Source of the DNA: Pelargonium cotyledonis
Taxonomy: Eukaryota > Streptophyta > Magnoliopsida > Geraniales > Geraniaceae
Length of the DNA stretch: 27,890 bases
Direction: 5' to 3'
NCBI GenBank assembly: GCA_036897625.1
Contig: JAYMTA010000490.1
Coordinates: 1-27,890 of the forward strand
The position numbers and the translations under genes are program-made. Under the pieces are notes generated by a model, which saw nothing but the letters and a program-made list of their open reading frames with translations, did no database searches and was not told where the DNA came from. This document shows positions 1 to 12,566 of the stretch, in pieces; the stretch's first letter is position 1; each line of letters starts with the position of its first letter.

Positions 1-1770
1 ATTGTTCCCAGGTCCACCTTGGAACAACAACCGAACCTGCACCAAGATGTGGTCCAACTTCAGTAATTCTTGTTTTCTCTACCATATTTTCTCTCTCTCA
101 AGTGATTGCTGCCGATACAACGCGAAATCAACTTTCATCTCTTCAATTAAACGAATCATTGTGGTATAATCAGTATTCACGGGGCGAGAAGTCAATGAAA
201 TCACCGTTTGGTATGCCTTTAATTGAGATGAACACTCAAATGATAAATGAACAAACAAATGATAAATGAACACAGATAATTGCTTCAGCTTAAAGCTTCC
301 ATGGCCACTTCTATTAACTCAAAAGAAAATTATAGCAAAATAAATCAACAGTCATCACAAACTATTAAGAATATCATTACATAGGAAAAGAAAACTAAGG
401 ATAAAGCTAAGCAATCATTACAAATTGCAGAGCTAACTCAAAGAGAAAGTGCAGAGAGAAAGTGCAGAGAGAAAGAAGAAGAAAATCATCCACAATACTC
501 AACAATCAACTACTGCTGTCTCTGATTCTATATAAAGCTCTACCTCAAAAGTTTTTATCCTGAACTTTTACGATCTTGGGCCAACTATTAATTTATGGGC
601 TGAGAATTTGGGGCTTTATTGAGCCTATGAGCCCAATGCATTCCAGCAACCATACACATGTACATTAAAATAAATTATACATAATTATTGTCACGCAATT
701 CAGATGCAAAGTCAGAACAATTCATGTCATGATTGCAACTAGATATTGCCAAAACGACATATCATATGTACAACAGTACATGATCTCTTTAATTTAATAT
801 ATAACATTTTAAATTAGATATAATTAATAAAGTTTGTTCAGTCGTAAACTAGTAGTTTAAACAGTTGATGAGTAACGAGGTTGTCCAACAATATTGTTAA
901 CTGCAGCTGTTGATCAACAGTGTGTTTCTCCTTCAATACGGAATAAAAATGAAGACTTTTCGCTAACCTTTATTTTGTGTGTTGTATGTGGCCAAATAAT
1001 TAATTCGTCATTTTTATAGGGGTAGGTTTCTTTTAATACGTGCATAAGACAATAAGGGGCAGCTGCAAATAATAAAAAATTAGTTTAGTCGGAGCCATTA
1101 GACCGACCTTTGAGATTGTCGTCAAATCAGATGGCATATTTAATAGCGGCAAAAGGCGGCTGATAAAAATCTCTACAAGTTCGCCTTAAACTTCAAGTGT
1201 ACCCATTTTAGTTTTTTTTTTATTATCAAGATTTTCTAAGTGAATTGGATTTCAAACTTGAGTTTTACATCTGTCTATAATTGTCCGTTAATATGTGGGT
1301 CCAGTTGGGCCACCAAGCATTTGTAGACAAGAATGATATAGTATTCCAAACAAACCCATGAACCCCAAAAACGTGGCTGGTTTTATAGTTAATTAAGCCC
1401 AATCAGAATATGATTTAATGGGTAGGCTTCAATATTTAGTAACGTGTCACCTATATCACAGGTCCACGCAAAAAGCAATTAATCACGGTTTTTTTTTCTT
1501 TTTCGAAAAGTTAATCACGTTTTTATATTTACGCAAATAAATGAATAATCTTGTTGTTAATCTGTTAGAATGTGATTGGTTGGGCTTATAATGTTGTACA
1601 AGAATGGATTGTTAGGTTGATTAGTTTAATAAGGTAGATGCTTGAATCTTGATCTAATACCAAAAATGAAATTGAAATTGAAAAGCTGAAAGAAGACAAC
1701 AGACAAATAAGTGAAAGAGAATGACGACAAAGATATAGTAGAGTACAACATTAATATAGCGCTAATTTGA
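1..1770. other. Intergenic region, no supported gene
   Basis: I see no gene here. The stretch is AT-rich with scattered homopolymer runs. A 64-codon open frame on the minus strand (79-273) has no domain I recognise and may be a fragment of an old repeat or chance. A 13-bp direct repeat (AGTGCAGAGAGAA, twice around 440-466) is present. The right-hand few hundred bases should include the 3' UTR of the minus-strand SDR gene that ends at 1771. No tRNA or other RNA gene was recognised. Confidence 0.5.
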
Positions 1771-3293
<1,523 letters not shown>

Positions 3294-4678
3294 TTATTCT
3301 TTTCTACGGTGCGAGCACATGCCTGTTTCGGAGCGAGCACATGCCTGTTTCAACATAAGGTAACAATAAGATCAGTCAATATGGACCAATATCATAACAA
3401 AGAATATATACACACATGACACACATAGGCAACTATATACACACACACACACCCCATTCGGGTAAAAATGAATTTACGCAAGAAAGCTAAATTAAGTGTA
3501 TGTACCTCAATATTCTCTATGGTTGCAACATCTTTTAGCGAAACCAGAGATGGAATGTACGCAACTGCTTCAAATTGTGTTTCTTCAACTGAAAAAGGAT
3601 TCAAAAGTCGGAAACATTGCAGTTTGGGATCGCATACCACAAGAAAACGCTTATCAAATAGCATTAGAATCTCTCCACTTTCTAGAAACATTATCGGTTC
3701 ACAATAAAGAAGTCCCGGGTTACGTTGAGAAATTGAGTTTTGTAAGATAAACTCTTCTGTTGATTTGATGACATGTTGCTTAGTCCAAGACTCTTTCACG
3801 CCATAATCTTTCATCACCCATATCTCAAGTTGAGATGAATCTTCGAAACAACACACCGAGAGATAACCTCCTAACACCCCCAAACTCCTTTTCTGCATGA
3901 TGGATTGATCAATTTGAGGACCTTCAATCACTCCAAATTGCTCAGTATCGAAGTCAAAAGAAACGTAAGGCTCATCATAAAACGTATCCCAATGAAGAGT
4001 TCCATTCAAGAAAGTGTTGTAAGTCACACGATGCGGAAACTTTTGTGCATCTCCGAGGCTTCTCCAAGTACCTTCCCCAAGAGTATATATCTCAGCTGTG
4101 CGACTAATAGTGACATAACCATATCTAATCCCAATGGAAAATCCTACTTGAACAACTCGAATCACCTTATACTGCTTGCTCCTTGGAGCAAAACCAAAAC
4201 CGTGCGCGACAACTCTAGATGAAACAACACCAGAAGATCTTGGGAGGGTAACAAACTCTCCTGAAATCGGATTGCACACATAAATAGGATCATTGGTTTG
4301 GGGGTCGTACAAACATAACAACCCGTTACATGAATTGACAAGACAAAAATTGACATCAGGAAGGTTCATGGCAGGCTTGAAAGGTAGCATAAAGTCCGTA
4401 CCCCCATTCAAATAGGCTCGAAGATGAAACAAATGGGACGTTTTAAAGCTAATGTTTGTACCGCGGTCGCGGTCAGAGCTACAAATGTCTGTGGGTTGAA
4501 GTAGAAGAGAAGTGGGAGCTGTGGAAAAATAGAGGTTCGTGAAATAGGTACTCGAGAGAAGATCAAGCCACAACTTGCAAACGCATCTGCAAAACAAGAT
4601 GGATTTTACGGGGAGTCTTGCGAGGACATCGATCAAGAGGTGTGTTGGGAGGTCGAACATGGAGGATCCGGAAGACAT
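3294..4678 (-). CDS. F-box protein of the FBA/CPR1(CPR30)-like class
   Basis: An uninterrupted frame starts at ATG 4678. Residues about 8-50 are an F-box (LPTHLLIDVLARLPVKSILF...VCKLWLDLL), which binds SKP1 in SCF ubiquitin ligases. The rest matches the F-box-associated (FBA) domain: NSCNGLLCL, a CNPISGEFVTLP-type repeat, HGFGFAP, FLNGTLHW and an EIWVMKDYGVKESW block. The frame runs on to 3392, but its last 30 or so codons translate a CA/GT microsatellite, so I think the coding part of exon 1 ends at 3506 (GAG|GTACAT) after 391 codons. A short last exon may start at 3344 (stop ending 3294, about 407 aa) or at 3322 (stop ending 3290, about 401 aa), because the 3' splice site lies in a 22-bp tandem duplication. 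The substrate is unknown. The F-box and FBA calls are firm; the C-terminus is inference. Confidence 0.88.
3311..3354. repeat. 22-bp perfect-core tandem duplication carrying a 3' splice site
   Basis: Two adjacent 22-bp units (3311-3332 and 3333-3354) share GCGAGCACATGCCTGTTT and differ only in the last bases. On the minus strand each unit contains a CAG|GCATGT acceptor, so either could serve as the 3' splice site for the F-box terminal intron proposed above. Confidence 0.8.
3439..3452. repeat. (CA)n microsatellite
   Basis: A short CA run follows TATA. Read on the minus strand in the F-box frame it gives a CVCVYIV-like tail, which argues that this part of the frame is intron and not protein. 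Confidence 0.85.
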
Positions 4679-5890
4679 TTTTTTCCCTTCTCTTGTATGC
4701 TTTCCTTGGAAAAGGAATAGGGAAAAGAAGTATCGGAACTCTTTTTATTTTCTTGTTACTTTTGTTTTTGGCTATGTTGAACAATTAAGCATCTTTAGCC
4801 GGCTGAGAACTACATCAAGGTTTGGTTTCTACATCACAGGAAAGAAACCACACTTTGTATAGTCCGGCTAGCTATGGTGCTTTTGTTTGTTTTTATTATT
4901 TTTGTTAATAAAATAAGTTTAACTTTAGGCAAATGTTTAGAATTAAGCATACACTCTAAAAGATTCAAACTTCTAAGCATGTTCTAAATGTCGAAAATTG
5001 TTCTTGTTTAGCCAAATACTAATAGCCCTTATCATTAAATGGAGTGATAGATTGTATTGAATATAACAATGGGTGATAGTAATTTCTATCAAACTAACTA
5101 AAAAGAAAACCTAGAGAGGGAGAATAGAACGATGAAAATTAAAATTAGAATTAAGAAATGGGTCAAGATTTTCTTACTCATCGGACAGATGAGGTATTTA
5201 TATTAACAAAATGTGTGAACAAAACAATTTGTCATTACATGATCGATTGACAATGCACGATGCCATAATGAGAGCAAATAATGTTGTACTCATGTCATGT
5301 TGATATTATGTGGGTTAGGCAAGATGGTGTCACAGTCAGATGGTGTCACAGTCAGATGGCGTTGACGTCATGATAACACGCGGATGTGATGATGTGGCAG
5401 TGAGGCCACTCACACGTAAGAGATCTTAAGGAGGGTATGTAAGAGGAAGTCATTAAAGTAAAGGCGTAATGAAGAGTTTACGAGTTCACTAAATGCGCAT
5501 ACTTTATTCAAAAACTTCATAAAGTGTTTACAAACTTAACGTAACACTTAACATTTAAGATACCGAAAATGATCTACTACCCTTGTGAGACCTCTTCGGT
5601 CCGCACCTCGCTTGACCTCGAGAAATTTGAGGATCGAGAAAAACTCAACCCAATTCTAGGAATAATTTATTTCAAATAATTTTCTAGGCAGGAAAATATT
5701 CATTTTTGTATAGATATAGTAAAATATTAGGCTTTAATAATTTTTATAATCTGGACGTATCAAAAATCCCGGTTTGGTCCGCTCGAGTTGCACTACCAGT
5801 TCTCCTCCTTCATCCTCATCCTCGGGAGCAACAGCCCCTATTGAAGCACAAGCTCTTCCTTTCGGAGAAGGGCCCAAAGTTCGTACACTG
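4679..5890. other. Divergent intergenic/promoter region between F-box gene and unknown gene
   Basis: The two flanking genes are head to head, about 1.2 kb apart, so their promoters and 5' UTRs must lie here. A 16-bp unit, GATGGTGTCACAGTCA, occurs twice in tandem (5323-5338, 5339-5354) followed by the start of a third. Pyrimidine-rich leader-like sequence lies next to the F-box start. No coding frame with recognisable content was found. Confidence 0.5.
5323..5359. repeat. 16-bp tandem repeat, two copies plus a partial third
   Basis: The unit GATGGTGTCACAGTCA is repeated exactly, then followed by GATGG. Each copy contains TGTCACAGTCA, which makes it a possible cluster of binding sites in the divergent promoter. 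A functional role is only inference. Confidence 0.8.
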
Positions 5891-8342
5891 ATGTCTCTGG
5901 TCGACTATGCTTCTTCATCAGACGACGACGAAGATGACAAGCACGAACCAAACCCTAAACCAGAGGCACCCACATTTGGACCAGAAAGGGCTCCCAGTCT
6001 TCCTCAAACCCTGTAACTTCTTATTTTTATCCCTGAATTCATTCAATTTTCATTTCAATTGCAAAATTTTGACCTCAATTTTATGCTCTATGCTTCTCGC
6101 TTCAACATCCAGGGTTTCAAATTGGTTAAAAAAATCACCTTTTGTATTTGGATGCTGAGATACTGCGAGAAAGATGAAGCAACTTTCTCCGTTGTTGAAT
6201 TCGTTAATGCACCTCTTATGTGTAGCACACCTCTTTTTATGGTTTGATACGGCACTGTTGCTCACTTGTGCACATCTGTTGAGGTTATTGTTTCATTTTT
6301 GCTCAAGGAAACAATAAATTTGGAGCATTGAAGATTATCTTTTCTTTTTTAACCTATAAGATGATGGTTTACTAGGGTTTTGCGGAAATGAATTATGGGT
6401 TTATGAGATTTAGGGTGGCATTTGAAGATACAAGTTCCTTGTCTTTACGATGACACTCTAAGGTTACTAGAACCAATTTGGAAAATCCTATGTAAGCTGT
6501 TTACTTGCTAAAGCAACCCAAAAACTGTCACCATTGCATAAGCTTCTTCTGCTTGAGCTAATTATGCTCGGAAAATGTAGGTTAGTGCCTAAGCTAGTTG
6601 TTCCTAGTTCAACTTGAAAGAGAATATCATGATCCTTATTTTAGTGGTTGAAAACATGGGGGGAAACAGAAAAGAGGAAAACTTGGATAATGTGTTCAGT
6701 CTATGTCTTCTATTGAAAAATTGAAAGATTGATCCAAATTATCCTGTAGTGCTCAGCTGGGTGAAGTCTTATGTCTTCTGGGATCCTAAATAGGGGAGCT
6801 TATATCTGTTTTGCTTTCTGTTTCTATGTAGAACCAAATGCATGTGTTACTGTGTTAGTATTAGATTATGCTTGAAGAACTTTTGTTTGCCTTATATTTT
6901 AGGTGTACTAAATATTCTTTTGCAGCAAGTGTAGATTTAGGGTCGAACTGCTCTGTTTAAATTGCTGTTATTTATGTGACAGTTTAAGTTTCTCGTTCCT
7001 TTTTGTTTTTTACGGAACTTGAAATTGCTTTCCCAATGCCACTTCATTTTTGCATTTAGTAATGTAAATCAAGTTAGTAAACATCCTTTTGCTGGTACAC
7101 AAAGGTCTCATCTCCAAAAATGTATTTATGTAGGAAACCCGGGCCATCTCATCAACAGCCAGAAAGTGCTCTGCAACTGCCAGCGCCTTCTTTTGATAAA
7201 CTTCCTGATGCTTCCTTTCTCTTGAATTCACCTGCAATCCCATCTCAATTGGGAAGTGCTAACGATCACTCTTCTCGAGTTGCAGCTGCTATGGCGGAAA
7301 GTGCATCACGCAAGAGAGACTCAAAAGGATTGGCTTCCTCTTTTCCCCGTGGTAAAGTTCCAAGAGGGACCCTGCCTCATTCAAGGAATTTCCCGGATAC
7401 TGTAGGTGGTGCGCTAGTTCCACCTCAGCTTAGTGGAAGGTCAGTCTATTGAAATTTAAATCTTACTGTTGAAGGTAATGTGTGTGCATCTGTATGAGGT
7501 TATGCAGGTTATGTGTCACGCCAGTGTCTGCACCATCAGTACCAGATTTCAAGTTCTTATTATTTATTTTTTTGCTCTTGTTGTGTTTGCTATAACATAT
7601 TACTTTCTATTTTCTTTTTGTCATATACTTGAAAGGCTTCTCTTTGTATAGTGCTTCCAACTAATTATACTTTCTGGAAGGCATTTGGTCTTTTTGCTGG
7701 TTCACTGGTGTTGCTTGTGCTAGAAAAAAAACATATAAAAAAAGAAGAAAAAAGCTTGAGGTTTTTTCTTATGCCTCTGCACAAAAGAATTTGCTTTTCT
7801 AGAATAGCCTATGTGCCTATGGTATTTCTAGATAATTAAAATTTCATCAGATAGTGGACTCTGCTAAGAATTCACATTGCAGTTTCTTGTATACCTTCAT
7901 TTGTAGAATGGAATCAAAAGGCACATTAGTGTTTTTGACCTTTTAGTTCAAGTGCTGTGGTAAGTTGACAGCATATAACCTAATGTCGGAGACAAGAACT
8001 TGTAACTTGGGGAAACAAAATCTTGGCCTAAATGGTGCATGGATCTGCATATCCTTGCCACACGAACAAAATTATGATTTTGAGGCATTCTCGAGATTTT
8101 CAGTGTCGAAGTATACATACAATTTATCTACTGAACTCATACTCTTCTGAATTTAGTATGGGCTGGATCAGACCTCTTCCTGTTATTATCTTATGGCAGT
8201 GTTTGTTCACTTTCTATTCTATGTATGGAAGACAGTACCATCGCTGACAATTTGTAAATTTGATTTTGCTAGGAGCAACATTGTTACAGAAGACATTGGC
8301 AAGCTTTTTGCAAAAAAGCACGCCGATCCCCCATCTGGCTAG
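5891..8342 (+). CDS. Uncharacterised small protein, acidic N-terminus and basic middle (165 aa)
   Basis: Three exons join in frame: 5891-6012, 7134-7439 and 8273-8342, with introns of 1121 and 833 bp. The ATG at 5891 is the first in-frame ATG of exon 1. The protein begins MSLVDYASSSDDDEDD, a serine/acidic head, followed by a Pro/Ser-rich section, a basic section (ESASRKRDSKG, FPRGKVPRG), and ends in SNIVTEDIGKLFAKKHADPPSG. No catalytic domain, signal peptide or membrane segment is seen. The SLV-YASS-acidic start resembles the N-terminus of the splicing-associated protein PRCC, but nothing else matches, so I do not name it. The basic runs and acidic head would suit a nuclear protein. Phase-2 exon ends match across both introns, and the reading frame stays open through three separated pieces, which supports a real gene. 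Retention of intron 1 would end the protein after about 41 codons. Confidence 0.72.
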
Positions 8343-9382
8343 GTGTCCTCCCTCCCCATCAGAGATGGTTTACAGTTCTGTAGCTTTGGGTTCTGGTTAC
8401 TCTAAAACATATGTACTCGAGGCTTTTGTAAAAAAAGAAATATTTTGAGAAGCGTGGCTGTGTTACATTGTCTTTAGGCAAGTAGCTAGGGTGGACTCAC
8501 TGAACTACTAACTGTTCTGTCATACAATTTGGCAATCTAGGTCATTTATTCAAATGCAGGTCATTCATATTTGTCTGTGGAGGTGAACACTTCTGTTCAA
8601 CTGCTTTGGCATAGTTGTTGATTTTATAGTATTTAAGGTTGTCTGTTTCAGTTTCCTTCTCTTTGAAATTTTGAACTCATGTTTTCAGACAGGGCTATAT
8701 ATCAATTTAGAGAGAGAGTAATGTCAAAGAGCATTGTTGACCTTGTATTTATTGTACTGAACTTTCCTCTGCATTTCATGTATCCAACAGTATAATTGTT
8801 ATTCAAACATTTCTTTGAAACACTCCAAATATTAGACCACGAATCAAGGTGGTTACGTTGTTGATTTTCTTTTTTAGTTAATGATGCATGTGAAATTGAA
8901 TGTTGACCAAATGGTGTGGTCACGTGAAAATAGAGCTCACAGTTTGGAATTTGAATTAATTCGGTCTGAGTAACTTTCAGGCTGATGGTATTTGAAATTT
9001 AATGTTATCTCTTTTGATTTACTTTTTACCATCTGATGTAAAATCTAAATTGACATGTCTAGTTGTTCACAAATATTTTCTCACTGTCTCAATCAATGAA
9101 AGAAATACAATTTAATAAAGCATTTTCAATGCACAATAGTACTGAACTATCTTTAAAAACCAAGTAATGAGAGCAACCCCCAACTGCAAAATTAAGATGA
9201 TGAATTAAGATCAGAGAGCCATATTAATTAATGTCCTTTGGTCATATCATAAGGAGATTTGCACAAATCCATAAAAGAACACATCTTGAACTTCCTCTCT
9301 CCCTTTGAAGAAGCTACCATTCTTGGCTTCTTGAAGCTCAACACATCAAGAACTCAAGATTTTGTGTATATACAATACAGTA
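8343..9382. other. Intergenic: 3' UTR of unknown gene and zinc-finger promoter
   Basis: The first few hundred bases are probably the 3' UTR of the preceding gene. The last part, rich in CT and CAA just before 9383, looks like the leader of the zinc-finger gene. No inverted repeats or coding content were recognised between them. Confidence 0.4.
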
Positions 9383-9850
9383 ATGAATGAGGAAGAAGCA
9401 CAAGACAGATGGATTTGGAAAGTTGAAAGCAACTTCAGCTCAAAATCTTGCTTTGATTCATTGAAAGAAGAGGAAGATGAATCAGTTTTTGCAAGATCAA
9501 ATGCAAAGAGAAAACACTTGGGAGGAGGCTTGAAATGGCCTTCCAGATCCTATTGCTGCAACTTCTGCACAAGAGAATTCAGATCAGCTCAAGCTTTGGG
9601 TGGCCACATGAATGTCCACAGGAGTGACAAGGCAAGGCTCAAGCTCCACAACCAGTCTCCAATTTGCCACCACAGGAGTGCTGAGAAACAGCACAGAACT
9701 GATCTTTGTGTTGGTAGCAAGAAACCAAGTACAGATGATGAAGTAGCTCTAGCTTTGCAATTGTTGAACAGACCGGCTAGTTTCATCAGTGAACATGGTT
9801 TTCAAGCTGGGACAAGAACAGAGGACTTGGATCTTGAGCTGAGACTGTAA
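9383..9850 (+). CDS. SUPERMAN-like single C2H2 zinc-finger repressor with terminal EAR motif
   Basis: This is an intronless gene of 155 aa, typical for the C1-1i (SUPERMAN/RBE/ZFP10-11) class. The ATG at 9383 is used because the frame upstream has only a TTG. One zinc finger is seen: Cys59, Cys62, His75 and His79 (C-x2-C-x12-H-x3-H) with the plant-specific QALGGH helix ([15 protein letters not shown]). A WPSRSY lead-in precedes it, as in SUPERMAN and RBE relatives, and a basic tail follows. The last eight residues, DLDLELRL, are an EAR repressor motif (LxLxL), which in this family recruits TOPLESS-type co-repressors in the nucleus. The N-terminus has an unusual WIWKVES segment. It is probably a developmental regulator of floral or leaf growth; the specific orthologue is not certain. 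Confidence 0.93.
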   Translation: MNEEEAQDRWIWKVESNFSSKSCFDSLKEEEDESVFARSNAKRKHLGGGLKWPSRSYCCNFCTREFRSAQALGGHMNVHRSDKARLKLHNQSPICHHRSAEKQHRTDLCVGSKKPSTDDEVALALQLLNRPASFISEHGFQAGTRTEDLDLELRL

Positions 9851-10189
9851 TGGAACTACGATTGGTGTTCATAATTTCATTTCTTGATCCTATATTCATG
9901 TATCTTGATTTGTTCTCTCTTAAATTTCCAAATTCATATATATAAGAACTGTTGCTGCAAGAGAATCTTGAGTGAGATGGTCCAGTGAATTCCTGACAAT
10001 AAGCACATGCACAAAGCACAAATATTTAACAGACTCTTTGTCATCGTACCTGACAATTTGTGTGCGCATGTTGGGCTAAAAATTTGATTGTGTTGCACCG
10101 GCGAGAAATAACTTATTTTTTTGTCAATAACATTGCGAGGGCTGTAAGTTTTCATGTAGTAATGGTGAAAATTAGTGTCCTATTGATGT

Positions 10190-10425
10190 GACTTGAGCAC
10201 GATTCAACACATTGTGCACGAAAGAGCCAACACGCTTGACACGAAACTACTCAAAGCATTTGTCACGATATGACCCAACACGTTTGACACATTATAATGA
10301 TTAATTTATAATTAGACCTTTAACGTGTTATGCGTGTCGCAATACTACTATTAGCTAATCGTGTGTGAGTTTAGGAGACCAAACACGAACACGATACAAT
10401 AATAAACATCGCGTTGCTTGCCAAC
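10190..10425. repeat. Degenerate CACGA-rich dispersed repeat
   Basis: The tract is full of variants of ACACGTTTGACACG, TGACCCAACACG and AACACGAACACGATA. It resembles a dispersed family common in plant genomes, whose copies read like GACCCGACACGTTTAACACG. No clear terminal repeats or target duplication are visible, so its class and exact ends are uncertain. Confidence 0.4.
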
Positions 10426-11099
10426 ACAAATTGCTAGAATATCTGATCATCATAATCACCAAATAATGAAAACCCTAATGAGTTATGATAAAGAAGATGA
10501 TCCATACACATACACACCAAATAATTATATAATTGCCTCTACAAAACTTCAAAATAAGGCAAGGCAGTTAGCAACTCTGCTCATTGATTGCAAGTTCCAA
10601 CAGATTTACAGTTTTCTAAACAAAATTAGTAATTTCTCATTCAAATTAATTAGTTGCACACATGGATTATCATGATGATGTGGAACTAGCCTCCACGTGG
10701 CGTAAACATAAGGGTTCGTGAGTGCCACCTGGCACAAAACTATATATAAAAATATAAACAAGCTTAGGACTTTTTCATAATATTTTTGAATAAATAGAAA
10801 CTCTAAAATACAGTCTGTAATTGATTGCAGGCTGTGAGAGGCTTTTGCAGACAACATAGTGATTGGAGTATATATTTATATGTATAGGTTATTATATATT
10901 TATATGTATTATGGTTTTTGTTTGTTGGTCGTCCATGAAATTGCAATGTTTCGGCTAATCGGCTGCAAGGTCGGCCAAATATTTATATAATATTAACGAG
11001 AAACGTATGGAGTAGAAACTTATCAACAATATGTATCCAGAAACTGTTATTTATCTTCCATAATACAAATATACAATTGATCAATTCATTTGAGTTGAC

Positions 11100-11365
11100 A
11101 ACGTTTGGGTTGTGTCGGATATCAAATATGTGTTGTAATAGTCAACACAAACACGATATATTTGATACTCATTCTCATATATCAAATATGTCGGTCTGGG
11201 GACTTCTTATATTTGACAATGGATATATGTTCGTGTAATGGTGTCGTGAATGTAAGTTTGTATTATGATGTTGTGCGCGTTTAACATATTTGTTAAAAAT
11301 ATTATGATTATTAATGTGTTGAGTTTTATTTGTACGAACACAATACGAATATAAATATATTAAGT
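11100..11365. repeat. Second degenerate CACGA/GTGTC repeat tract, partly inverted
   Basis: It contains TGTGTCGGATATC, GTCAACACAAACACGATA, GGTGTCGTGAATG and TACGAACACAATACGA. ATATCAAATATGT occurs twice (about 11119 and 11179), and CGATATATTTGATAC reads as a partial inverse between them. It is probably the same broad family as the tract near 10.3 kb, but too worn to classify. Confidence 0.35.
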
Positions 11366-12028
11366 TCAAATACACTTAAATCACTTAATATTCGAATTAT
11401 CTACTATAGATGTAGATGACATCGTACATAAAATCATACATTCTTATGAGAATAGTATCGTACGGATGTTCCTATTGGATTGAGCAAAAAGTTAATTGGA
11501 TTTGTTATGTTTCATTGGAAGATTTTGTCAGAAGACAAGAAAATGCCAATATATTATTGAACCCATCGTACTTGATTATTTGTGCTCACAAGGTTAGTAA
11601 TTAATGTCACAAATATACACATATATATATTTGCGTTCGATTCCCGTGCAGTACATTTTTGAAAAGAGAAATGAGATTTAACTATTACTTTATCTTTGAA
11701 TGACAATTAGTTTAGGTGTAGTAAAACGGTTTAAAAGTTCCAACCGCGGCTTTGTAGGCCCGCTCAAGGACCTTATAGTTTAAACCGAAAAAGTAAATAA
11801 TTATTGGTAATTACTTCAATGGAAACTTATTCATTATTGGAATACATGTGGATCAATTGGCAATAGTCGTCTTCATCACAGAAATTCAAGTTTTGAATTC
11901 TATAAATTAATATAAATGCGTTAAAATTATATATGTAGCAAAAGTTTTACACACAGACAGTCCGAAAATTCGAATGTCCACGTGTTCGGATCCAAACTGT
12001 CAGCTCTAGGCCAGCCTTGTTACCATAA

Positions 12029-12037
12029 TATATAAAA
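12029..12037 (+). promoter_or_regulatory. TATA box of the TAC1-like zinc-finger gene
   Basis: TATATAAAA lies 47 nt before the ATG at 12084. Transcription starting about 30 nt below it would leave a leader of only some 20-25 nt. Position and consensus fit well; activity is inferred. Confidence 0.6.
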
Positions 12038-12083
12038 GCATATTCATTGAGCTTGAACCAAAAGAGATTGTTAACTTTCTATT

Positions 12084-12566
12084 ATGGAAACTGATCATGG
12101 AGATGAATCCACCCAAATCCCACAGCATGTAGGGTCACAAGAAGCTCAAGCTCAAGCTCCACGCAGGTCCTATGAATGCACCTTCTGCAGAAGAGGCTTC
12201 TCTAATGCCCAGGCACTTGGTGGACACATGAACATTCACCGCAAAGACAAGGCCAAGCTCAAGCAACAATCTTCATCAGCATCATCATTATCAAATGAAT
12301 CTAATTTGGACATGACCTCTGCAAACAAGACTGCTCCTATGGCTATGGTTGATGAAAATACATGCACAACCAAGCCATGGTCACTGTTTGTGGACAAGCC
12401 ACAATCTCATGTGGCATCTAACAATAAAGATGATGATGATGCTGATGATGATGATCAAAAGGGTCTGTCCAGTACTTCAGAACCGTTGGACCTTGAGCTG
12501 AGATTGGGACCTGAGCCTAACAAGCCGGATTCGTCACAGACAACTGGTACCAGAAAGTTCTTTTGA
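12084..12566 (+). CDS. TAC1-like single C2H2 zinc-finger protein with EAR motif
   Basis: This is an intronless gene of 160 aa. The finger is [34 protein letters not shown] in pieces: Cys32, Cys35, His48 and His52, with QALGGH. The [16 protein letters not shown] version is that of the Arabidopsis TAC1 (TELOMERASE ACTIVATOR1) branch, not the SUPERMAN/RBE branch of the neighbour at 9.4 kb. A Ser-rich linker, a DDDADDDD acidic run coded by a GAT repeat, and an EAR motif LDLELRL at residues 135-141 follow. Unlike the neighbour, about 19 residues follow the EAR motif ([10 protein letters not shown]...). It is a nuclear DNA-binding regulator, likely a repressor. The target and telomerase link are known for Arabidopsis TAC1 and not shown here. 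Confidence 0.93.
   Translation: METDHGDESTQIPQHVGSQEAQAQAPRRSYECTFCRRGFSNAQALGGHMNIHRKDKAKLKQQSSSASSLSNESNLDMTSANKTAPMAMVDENTCTTKPWSLFVDKPQSHVASNNKDDDDADDDDQKGLSSTSEPLDLELRLGPEPNKPDSSQTTGTRKFF

Larger units (their letters stand above)
9851..12083. other. Repeat-rich spacer between two zinc-finger genes
   Basis: This 2.2-kb AT-rich spacer has no credible gene. It contains two tracts of degenerate CACGA-type repeat (listed separately), a local near-duplicate of TATATATTTATATGTAT around 10870-10915, and a GTTCGATTCCCG motif (11634-11645) that resembles a pol III B box but has no partner A box. The right end holds the promoter of the second zinc-finger gene. Confidence 0.5.

Noticed and set aside
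79-273. 64-codon minus-strand frame at the window's left edge, possibly a mobile-element protein piece
   Set aside because: No motif recognised; too short to assign to any element or host gene.
6012-7133. Possible C/D-box snoRNA in intron 1 of the unknown gene (ATGATGG near 6360)
   Set aside because: No matching D box and terminal stem could be found by eye.
11632-11652. GTTCGATTCCCG motif, possible tRNA or SINE B box
   Set aside because: No A box, acceptor stem or cloverleaf can be built around it, and no tRNA-like head lies upstream.
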